17,868 nt of DNA from positions 1-17,868 of the forward strand of contig CAZEAN010000115.1 in assembly GCA_964510225.1 (NCBI GenBank), given 5' to 3'. Shown here piece after piece: positions 7,641 through 13,992 of this stretch. The notes beneath the pieces were generated by a model, which saw only the letters and a list, made by a program, of their open reading frames with translations, ran no database searches and was not told the DNA's origin. Position numbers and translations under genes: made by a program. The stretch comes from CAZEAN01 sp964510225 (GTDB lineage Bacteria; Planctomycetota; Planctomycetia; Isosphaerales; Isosphaeraceae). The first letter of the stretch is position 1. Every line of letters begins with the position of its first letter.

Positions 7641-8891
7641 GTGGCTGAGGCCACTGAGTCTCGGAATCACCATCGAGCCGGCATCAAACGCCATCGACCG
7701 ACCCTCCTCGTCGTCGACGACGAGCCCGAGGTCTTGCAGTCACTTTACGACCTCTTCCGACTCGATTACCGAGTCCTCACCGCTGATCGAGGTGAACAAG
7801 CGCTTACGATGCTCGGAGAAGAGCGAGTCAGCGTCTTAATGTCGGATCAGCGGATGCCGGAAATGACTGGGGTCGAGTTTCTGAGCAAGGCCCGACGCAT
7901 CCAGCCCGAGGCGACCCGGTTGCTGATCACGGGTTATGCCGACCTCCGCGCTGTGATCGATGCGATCAACGACGGTCATGTCTTCCGTTATGTCGCCAAA
8001 CCTTGGGATCCTGAAGAACTCGGCACGGTTCTCAAGCAGGCGGTTGAGCATCATGATCTGATCGTCGAAAAAGGCCGACTGATCGAACAGCTTCAAGCTG
8101 CCAATGCTCGCCTTGAGGAAGCCAATCGGCTCAAGGAAAACTTCATTGAAGTCGCCAGCCACGAACTCAACACGCCGGTGACGGTCGTTCTCGGACTCGC
8201 CGAACTCTGGAAACTCACACAGAGCACCGATGCTAATTCCGAAGATCCGGTTTCGGGCTGGGTCGACCGCATTCTCAATGCAGGTCGACGCTTGGCCGCT
8301 ACGGTTGAGCGGATGCTCAAGCTTTTACATGCCGATAGTTTGGCACCTGTTCTAGATCTGACTTCGACTGAAGTTGAGGCGTTGATCCAGCGCTGCGTTG
8401 AAGATCTCCAGCCTTATCTCGACGCCCGAAAACAGTCTGTTGCCTTTGAGTTGGAGCCGGGATTAGGAAGGGCCTTGCTCGATGCATCGAAGATCGCCGA
8501 TGCCCTCTCGAACCTTCTGATCAACGCCATTAAGTTCACACCCGATGGTGGTGTAATCCAGATCCGCGCGACCTCAACGAACGATCCCGATCGTCCCCCG
8601 AGTCTCGTGATCGAAGTCACTGACGAGGGAATTGGGATCGACCCTCGGGAGCATGAACTGATCTTCGAGCCATTCTTTACGGGATTCGACACCATTCACC
8701 ACTCATCCGGCGATTTTCAGTTCGGCAAGCGAGGGATCGGCCTCGGCCTCAGTCTCGTCCGAACCTTCGCCAAGATGCATGGCGGTTCAATCTCTGTGCA
8801 GAGCGCTCCTGGCTCTGGATCGACATTCCGACTTGAGCTTCCGCGATCGCCGAACTCGCCTCCCCTTCACGGCTCGACCGCCAAACTTTAG
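7641..8891 (+). CDS. Hybrid histidine kinase: receiver-HisKA-HATPase
   Basis: A 416-residue soluble two-component protein with no membrane helix. An N-terminal receiver (about 20-140) has Asp26-Asp27, phosphoacceptor Asp69 in LMSDQRMP, Thr97 in ITGYA and Lys120 in AKPWDP, the form seen in RpfG-like and hybrid regulators. A short coiled-coil linker (LIEQLQAANARLEEANRL) leads to a HisKA domain with phospho-His174 in SHELNTPV and a full HATPase domain: Asn295 in the N box, DEGIG (328-332), the F box EPFFTG and GIGLGLSLV. The receiver placed before the kinase core suggests that another kinase tunes its activity, or that it works as a phosphorelay hub. The start is GTG at 7641, just after the previous stop. 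The two genes very likely form an operon and may exchange phosphate. Asn replaces the usual Arg/Lys in the HELxTP box. Confidence 0.9.
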   Translation: MAEATESRNHHRAGIKRHRPTLLVVDDEPEVLQSLYDLFRLDYRVLTADRGEQALTMLGEERVSVLMSDQRMPEMTGVEFLSKARRIQPEATRLLITGYADLRAVIDAINDGHVFRYVAKPWDPEELGTVLKQAVEHHDLIVEKGRLIEQLQAANARLEEANRLKENFIEVASHELNTPVTVVLGLAELWKLTQSTDANSEDPVSGWVDRILNAGRRLAATVERMLKLLHADSLAPVLDLTSTEVEALIQRCVEDLQPYLDARKQSVAFELEPGLGRALLDASKIADALSNLLINAIKFTPDGGVIQIRATSTNDPDRPPSLVIEVTDEGIGIDPREHELIFEPFFTGFDTIHHSSGDFQFGKRGIGLGLSLVRTFAKMHGGSISVQSAPGSGSTFRLELPRSPNSPPLHGSTAKL

Positions 8892-8915
8892 AAGTTCTTA
8901 CCCAAATCGCCTTCC

Positions 8916-9374
8916 TCAAGGCCGGATCTTTGATTCAAGGTAATCACGTAAATATTGGTTGAAAGTTGGAAGCTGTTCATGCTCCCAGGCGGCTTCAATC
9001 TCCCGTTTCATCCGGAGGTTTTCCGCCTGGAGTTCGCGGAAAGCGATTGCCTCGGGAGTCTCTGGGTTTGGAGGCGGCGTAACCTGGTCATGCGTGTTCA
9101 CGGAGATCAAGAATCCCGCGTCATTAGCCCAGGACTGGATCTCAAGCTTCATATGGGGGTAACACAGATTACCGAGCCGGAGCGCAAAGCAGGGGCCTTG
9201 TTCTGGGTTCGAGCTTAGGACTGGCTCAAAGGGCGGTTGGTCCAATCGGATCGGCGCTTCCGTACCACGCCATTGTAATCGACGCGCGACCGCCGGACTC
9301 CACTGACCTCCGGGATACGCAATTGCGAGGTAAACTTCGACAGCTCGATGTAATAGTGGGGGTGCGATCGTCAT
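8916..9374 (-). CDS. Conserved-looking hypothetical protein, 152 aa
   Basis: I do not recognise a named family. The protein has an N-terminal helical part (LLHRAVEVYLAIAYPG), a central beta-type segment with LRLGNLCYPHMKLEIQ and FLISVNTHDQ, a proline-rich linker (VTPPPNPETPEA), and a charged C-terminal helix (FRELQAENLRMKREIEAAW) that could form a coiled coil. It has no signal peptide or membrane helix and looks cytoplasmic. The YPHMKLEI and NTHDQ segments bear His and Asp residues that might bind metal, but this is only a suggestion. The ATG at 9374 is preferred over the GTG at 9398 because AGGGGA lies 8 bases upstream of it. It converges on the hybrid kinase gene (24 bases apart) and follows the epimerase gene on the same strand after 98 bases. 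Confidence 0.75.
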   Translation of the reverse strand: MTIAPPLLHRAVEVYLAIAYPGGQWSPAVARRLQWRGTEAPIRLDQPPFEPVLSSNPEQGPCFALRLGNLCYPHMKLEIQSWANDAGFLISVNTHDQVTPPPNPETPEAIAFRELQAENLRMKREIEAAWEHEQLPTFNQYLRDYLESKIRP

Positions 9375-9472
9375 TGGCTTCGTCCCCTGGGTAAACACAC
9401 TCTAATGGAACCATACGACGTTGTTTAAGTTAGTTTCTTCCTTCGGATTAAGTCCATTGTAGCTGAGGTACC

Positions 9473-10606
9473 TTACCCCCGCGAGGCCGGCGCGTGCTTA
9501 GGACGAGTTTCCGAGTTTGATGCTTCTTCGGCGAGGAACCACTTGACGGTGCGTTGAATGCTCTCGGGATAGTCGACCGTGGGGGTCCAGCCGAGTCGTG
9601 ACCGGGCTTTTTCCGTGCTGTACCAGATCTGTCGGGCCATCAGCCAGGTGGCGTATCGGGTAATGATCGGTGGGTCTGGCTGCTTTGTAAGTCTCCCGAA
9701 CGCCTCAATTGCGAAGGCTCCGAGAAAGACAACGGGATAGGGATGTGGGAGCCGACGATCGAACCGAGGTCGCTTGGCGCCGAGCGATCGCGACCAACAC
9801 TCAATGAACTCGCGCTGAGTGATCGGCCCTTGATCTGTGATGTTGTACGCCTCGTTGACCGACTCCGGATCTTGAGCTGCCAAGATTGCCGCGTCGGCCA
9901 CATTCCCTGCATAAATCGCGCTGAGTGGATTATGGCCTGAACCGATCACAGGGATCCCGCCGCTCCGGAGTCGGCCAATCAAACGGGCCGTGGTGGTCCG
10001 ATCACGTTCGCCATAAAGCCAACTCGGCCGGATCACCGTGAGTCGCAAGCCCTCAGATTCCGAGAGCCGCCAGAGGATCCGTTCCGATTCTACTTTACTC
10101 TTCGTGTAATAATCCCAAGGCCACCAGAGACCGACGCCGAGTGGGTCATCTTCGACAATTGGTTTGCCAGTTCGTGGTGGGTGTCCGTAGGCACTTGTTG
10201 AGCTGATATGAACGAACCGATCGACTCCAGCCTTGATCGCTGCCCGGGCGAGTTGCTCGGTACCAAGGAGACACGAGTGGCGGAATTCGTCCCAGGTTCC
10301 CCAGTCCCCGACCTTCGCGGCCGCGTGGTAAACCTGTTGAACGTTTTGAACTGCCTCGACACAGGATCGTGGATCTGTCAGGTCACCTTCGACCAGTTCG
10401 ACACCGAGCGACTCAAGAAAGCCGGTTTGGCTCGTTGGTCGGACCAGTGCCCGGACTTTTGATCCCCGTGCGATCAGTTGTTCGGCAAGGTGGCTACCGA
10501 GGAGACCTGTCGCTCCGGTAACGAGACAGTGAGACCGTTGCTTCGATTGTTGCTGAGCTGCCAATGGTTGCCTAGAGATCGTGGAGAGTGTCGGAGTCGG
10601 TATCAA
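9473..10606 (-). CDS. NAD(P)-dependent epimerase/dehydratase, extended SDR
   Basis: A 377-residue extended short-chain dehydrogenase of the 3-beta-HSD/dihydroflavonol-reductase-like group. The nucleotide-binding loop GATGLLG is at 31-37, with ALVRPTS after the second strand and GDLTD marking the adenine pocket. The active site is visible as HISSTSAYG (Ser135-Ser136, then Tyr140) and YTKSK with Tyr167 and Lys171. The C-terminal part (NITDQGPITQREF, then a hydrophobic segment near PYPVVFLGAFAIEAFG) follows the family. It may oxidise or epimerise a nucleotide sugar, sterol-like or isoprenoid alcohol; the substrate cannot be told. The first in-frame start is TTG at 10606; another TTG lies 14 codons later, at the L of QPLAAQ, and is also possible. 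No ATG precedes the Rossmann motif. It lies 122 bases downstream of the broken nuclease gene. Confidence 0.87.
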   Translation of the reverse strand: MIPTPTLSTISRQPLAAQQQSKQRSHCLVTGATGLLGSHLAEQLIARGSKVRALVRPTSQTGFLESLGVELVEGDLTDPRSCVEAVQNVQQVYHAAAKVGDWGTWDEFRHSCLLGTEQLARAAIKAGVDRFVHISSTSAYGHPPRTGKPIVEDDPLGVGLWWPWDYYTKSKVESERILWRLSESEGLRLTVIRPSWLYGERDRTTTARLIGRLRSGGIPVIGSGHNPLSAIYAGNVADAAILAAQDPESVNEAYNITDQGPITQREFIECWSRSLGAKRPRFDRRLPHPYPVVFLGAFAIEAFGRLTKQPDPPIITRYATWLMARQIWYSTEKARSRLGWTPTVDYPESIQRTVKWFLAEEASNSETRPKHAPASRG

Positions 10607-10728
10607 CGATCAGAACAGACCTCATCATCATCGGACGACGTGGCCCTCAACCTCGCGCATAATCCGAGACGCTCTTGGCAATTCATTGAATTGAAGCGCC
10701 CGAAATGGGGACAGTTCACGCAAGGTTT

Positions 10729-11634
10729 TCAACTTAAACTCACTAACCGAGCGCGGAAGGCATCAAGATCAGGGCATTCGAGGGCGAAGCTCATTAAGTC
10801 GGTAAGCTTGCCTTCATCGACCACCTCACGCAACGCCTCATGAACCTCCGCGAGGTCAGCGTCGAAGCGTCGGGACAAGATCAGCTCGATTGCCTTCCGA
10901 CTGGTTTCGATTGCCCCTTCTTGTCGCCCCTCGGTGATCCATTCGTCCTTGAGGTCACGTAGAACGGATGATTCTAACATTGCTTGCCTTCCTCCGAAGA
11001 GCTGATGTAGCCACCCTGTGCTATCATACCGCGAACCGGCAAAGACCCAAGTCACCGCCAACATATTTGCGACCTGATCGGGTGAGGCGTCCACTTCAAT
11101 CCGACGCCGGCATTCTCGGAAGACCGGTTCTGGGTCCCCTTCGATCTCGGTGAGAGCGATCCAGGGAAGGACCCCGACGTCCCTCTGCTCTAGGAGTTCG
11201 TTGGCCTTGATCTTCCAGAGCTCGATCACCTCCCAACTCCAACGCAGCCGAGATTTGGCTCGAAAGCTGACCAACTCCGCCATCCCCTCGACTTCATAAA
11301 TTCCTCGGGGTTTCAGGATGATGGTGATGACTTCGGGGAGTTTTTTGAATTCAAGGAAGGCCATCATCGCGCCGCGGAGGACCTACTCGTTGAGTCTTCT
11401 GTCCGGATAGGTAGCGACTTCAACAAGGACCAATTTCGGCTCGTCCCGGTCATCAAAGTGGACTTCGAGGAGCCCATCAGGCACGAGTCGGGGCTGAACG
11501 AGTTCGGCCGGGAGCGGTCTGCAAGACTGAATGCCGTCAATACCAGCCAAGCCCTGCAAGATCGCCCGAGGGAAGTGCTGGATCAACCATTTGCTGCTAC
11601 GGTCGAACGGTTGCTCATGAGTTGGGCTCGGCAA
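10729..11634 (-). pseudogene. Rpn/PD-(D/E)XK-like protein gene split by one TAG
   Basis: Two open frames, 11634-11383 and 11367-10729, lie in exactly the same frame and are separated only by TAG at 11385-11383 and five sense codons (V L R G A). Joined, they give a protein of about 300 residues. The N-terminal part reads DRSSKWLIQH, then DGLLEV and VLVEVATYPDRRLNE, which resembles a PD-(D/E)XK nuclease core of the Rpn (recombination-promoting nuclease, putative transposase) type; related planctomycete proteins, as I recall them, have EQVLR at the break. TAG for CAG (Gln) is therefore a single C-to-T change. The C-terminal part continues normally (LGGRQAMLES-like GGRQAMLESS, helical tail, CPDLDAFRARL). 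The start is TTG at 11634 with GAGGGA 7 bases upstream. The downstream 212-codon part could still be translated from ATG 11367 but would lack the nuclease core. Confidence 0.8.
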
Positions 11635-12034
11635 GGCAGATTCCCTCGATTGGAGCGTTTGGGGATGATCCTAGCGAGGCAGATCCGGACAGATCAACAC
11701 GATCGTCAATTCAACTCGGGCGATCGTTGGACGCTCCCCGAATCGTGGTCAAAACAGCGACCCAGGATCGTCTGAGATCTCGGAGGCGTTTCTTTGAATC
11801 GCGATCCGGCCCTTGTGATCGTTAGAATCGTCGCATCAGGTGCGCCCGACGGTTGACGAACCATGATCGATGCGGATCAACCGGGCGATCGAGGCCGATC
11901 TGAAGGTGGAGTTAACGTCCCGAGATGGCGACTCGGGGCGTCCGCCATCGGATCGAGATCAAGATGGATCCGTGCACGAACCGGGGCGGTTGGATTGATC
12001 AAGGCGCCGACGCAAAGGTCAAGGAGGATCTCCG
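11635..12034. other. Intergenic region without a recognised gene
   Basis: A 400-base stretch between two divergent genes. Open frames of 60-105 codons cross it, but they have no recognisable domains, low-complexity Arg/Ser/Pro-rich translations, and overlap the flanking genes. It is rich in GATC. A small potential hairpin, CCCGAG (11919-11924) and CTCGGG (11932-11937) with a 7-base loop, lies about 100 bases before the next start. AAGGAGG at 12021-12027 is the ribosome binding site of that gene. Promoters for both neighbours must be here, but I cannot identify them with confidence. Confidence 0.6.
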
Positions 12035-12994
12035 ATGGCACGCCCTGCGAGGAAGAAGAGCCGGCCCGCCTTTCAACCTTCATTGAATGAGCAGCTCGAG
12101 CGCCGTGACTTGATGTCGTCGCACGATCCCACACCACTCTCGCTTCAAGCCAATGCTCGGATCTTGCAGCGTCGGGCTGTCCTCGCCGAAATGCTCGAGG
12201 TCGGGCAACGTCGAGGGGTCGTCAGCGGCTTTACGAGCTTCGGTGGCCAGGCGATTACGCTGACCGACACCGATGGCGAGCGCTATCGGGTGACTGTGCT
12301 CAACGCCGGGACCGTCTTGGCACGACCGATGCCAGGAGGCCGGGTAGCGTTGGTCTTCCAAGGGACTGGGCCGACCACTGAGATCGAGATCAACAACATC
12401 GGGCTGACGCCAGACCTCGGCCAAGGCCACACGTTTAGCCCAAGGCAGCCGTTCCAGGATCGTCGGCTCAACGTTGGGTTGATCGACGTCGTCAACGGCC
12501 AGGTCGGGGGGATTTTTGGGTTCGGGACCACCACACTCTCAGGTCCATTGGTGATCCGAGGGACGGGCGAAGTCGACCGGATTGCCCTCGCAGAGCTAGC
12601 GCCGGGGGCGTCAGTGATCCACGGCGGTACCCTCAACCAGCTTGAGATCCTCAATGAGGCTGTCCTTGCCGGAGAAGGGACGGGGATTGCGATTGGTGAG
12701 GATCTCAACGTCCTGAACGTCGGGCAGAGTCTTGCCTTCAGCGACGGGGCAAGCCTCCGAGTCGGCCGCGACCTCGGCGCAATTTTCCAAGAGCCTGACG
12801 GGACCGGGCTCGGTGGTCAAGGAGCCCAGATTTTCGGTGACCTGATCATTGCTGATGGCAGTGAGTTCTTCATCAATCGGAACGTCTCCGGCCCCATTTT
12901 CGTCCGTGGTGATCTTGTTGGTGCGGCAAACATTGGTGTTGGGGGTAACTTGCCCAACGGGTTCATCTCGGTCCTCGGCGATATCACGCCTTGA
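12035..12994 (+). CDS. Beta-rich protein with planctomycete LERR-type N terminus
   Basis: A 319-residue protein of unknown function. The N terminus is basic (ARPARKKSRP) and includes QLERRDLMSS (20-29), resembling the LExRxLLS motif near the start of many large planctomycete surface or secreted proteins; that motif may act in export or cell-surface placement. Residues about 60-110 look like a small beta domain (VSGFTSFGGQAITLTDTDGERYRV split by turns). From about 125 to the end, the sequence is rich in Gly, Asp, Val, Ile and Leu with irregular 20-residue periodicity (GPLVIRGTGEVDRI, GDLIIADGSEF, FVRGDLVGAANIGVGGNL), suggesting a right-handed parallel beta-helix. No catalytic motif is visible. 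The ATG at 12035 has a perfect AAGGAGG 7 bases upstream. It is monocistronic, with a strong terminator 40 bases after the stop. It could be a surface adhesin or structural protein. Confidence 0.72.
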   Translation: MARPARKKSRPAFQPSLNEQLERRDLMSSHDPTPLSLQANARILQRRAVLAEMLEVGQRRGVVSGFTSFGGQAITLTDTDGERYRVTVLNAGTVLARPMPGGRVALVFQGTGPTTEIEINNIGLTPDLGQGHTFSPRQPFQDRRLNVGLIDVVNGQVGGIFGFGTTTLSGPLVIRGTGEVDRIALAELAPGASVIHGGTLNQLEILNEAVLAGEGTGIAIGEDLNVLNVGQSLAFSDGASLRVGRDLGAIFQEPDGTGLGGQGAQIFGDLIIADGSEFFINRNVSGPIFVRGDLVGAANIGVGGNLPNGFISVLGDITP

Positions 12995-13034
12995 TTGATT
13001 GACGAAACCGACCGATCTCAGCCAACATGATGCC

Positions 13035-13085
13035 CCGGAGGTCGCCGTTTTCGGCAGACCTCCGGTCGTCATTTCTGGTTTTCTT
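13035..13085 (+). terminator. Rho-independent terminator after the beta-rich gene
   Basis: CCGGAGGTC (13035-13043) plus GCCG pairs with CGGC plus GACCTCCGG (13057-13065), a 13-bp GC-rich stem with one bulged A and a TTTT loop (13048-13051). A T-rich tail, ATTTCTGGTTTTCTT, follows on the plus strand, so termination is expected for the gene ending at 12994. The minus-strand gene ending at 13121 converges here, but the opposite side lacks an equally good U-tract. Confidence 0.85.
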
Positions 13086-13120
13086 AATCCAATCGTAATG
13101 ACGGTGAGCCGAACTGTTCC

Positions 13121-13639
13121 CTACTGAAACACCAGATCGCCGATAGCGACGTTAAGTACCTGGAGCCAGAGGCCACCGATAACGAGGATGATGTTGAGGA
13201 AGGAAAGCGCGATCGCCTCACAGTTCTTTTTCCACCAGGTCCTTTGGTGCGATTCACGCGGCAACCGCTGGTTGATTAGCCTCCGAGCAACTAACGGGAT
13301 GACGACAGTCAACGCGAACGTTGTTTGAAGCCAGTAGTAGAGTGCTCGGGTGAACCCGGCTTCTGCGATCCAGACGAACGTCAAACAACCCAAGTAGGCA
13401 ACTGTTGCCTGAAGGAATACTTGGTTGATCGTGTGGCCCTTGAATGCCCCCAGCGCGATGGCGGTCAAGGCAATTCCGAGGGTCAAGAGAACGGCGGGAT
13501 CGGGCGGCTGCATCCCGACTGCAGCGATTCCCGGGCCTCGATCGACGATCTCCGCACAAAACGCGGCACCAACTGCCGCAGTCACAACGAGCAACAATCC
13601 GTTACTGATCGTGAACCGGAACGTGGACCAAATCTCCAT
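13121..13639 (-). CDS. Five-helix integral membrane protein, unknown function
   Basis: A 172-residue protein with about five hydrophobic segments, in order near NGLLLVVTAAVGAAFCA, AVLLTLGIALTAIALGAF, VFLQATVAYLGCLTFVW, YYWLQTTFALTVVIPLV and LSFLNIILVIGGLWLQVL. A short basic loop between the fourth and fifth helices (RRLINQRLPRESHQRTWWKK) likely faces the cytoplasm. No family signature is visible to me, so no transport or enzymatic role is claimed. The frame is open back to 13804, but the extension looks non-coding. I chose the ATG at 13639 because GGAG lies about 9 bases upstream and MEIWSTFRF leads directly into the first helix. It stands alone on its strand, converging on the beta-rich gene and divergent from the CHAT locus with 193 bases between starts. 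Confidence 0.72.
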   Translation of the reverse strand: MEIWSTFRFTISNGLLLVVTAAVGAAFCAEIVDRGPGIAAVGMQPPDPAVLLTLGIALTAIALGAFKGHTINQVFLQATVAYLGCLTFVWIAEAGFTRALYYWLQTTFALTVVIPLVARRLINQRLPRESHQRTWWKKNCEAIALSFLNIILVIGGLWLQVLNVAIGDLVFQ

Positions 13640-13832
13640 CCTGCGCTCTCCCGTTTCGTGCCAGTTGAATACCCTGACCGATTGAATGAGGACACCTACT
13701 TCCCGTTGATGCCCGCGCAGTCGCTGATTCTCCCGAAGGACACAGAGGGGAAGACAACGCTTCGAGTCCGGATCAATCGGGTAGAAACTGGGCTTAAGAA
13801 GCACTAGCCTTCATCTCTCCGATCGCGATAGC

Positions 13833-13988
13833 ATGGAGTCGTCTCAAGCTCTAAGGCGTTCATGGGCCCTCTTGGCTTGGCCCGCTGGGATCGTTCTGCT
13901 CTTGGTCCTGGGATGTCTGAACGCTCAGCATCCTCGCGAAGGCTTGGTTGTTGTTGCTCCTCTGAGTGAGCTGGCTTTTGTTTCATAG
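13833..13988 (+). CDS. Small lipoprotein-like ORF, 51 aa, upstream of CHAT gene
   Basis: An ATG at 13833 opens a 51-codon frame ending in TAG at 13986-13988, four bases before the CHAT-STAND gene. The N terminus has an Arg pair (LRRSW), a hydrophobic core (LLAWPAGIVLLLVLG) and then Cys28 in VLGC, a usable though imperfect lipobox. After the Cys only about 23 residues remain (LNAQHPREG, then hydrophobic VVVAPLSELAF). It could be a small lipoprotein, a leader peptide coupling translation of the CHAT gene, or a non-coding coincidence. No clear Shine-Dalgarno precedes the ATG (CGATCGCGATAGC), which lowers confidence. If real, it would place a membrane-anchored peptide in the same transcript as the CHAT protein. 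Confidence 0.4.
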   Translation: MESSQALRRSWALLAWPAGIVLLLVLGCLNAQHPREGLVVVAPLSELAFVS

Positions 13989-13992
13989 GTGA

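Noticed and set aside
10679..10693. CAATTC-ATT-GAATTG inverted repeat upstream of the epimerase gene
   Set aside because: Only six bases per arm, AT-rich, and expected by chance at this length; no other regulatory feature supports it.
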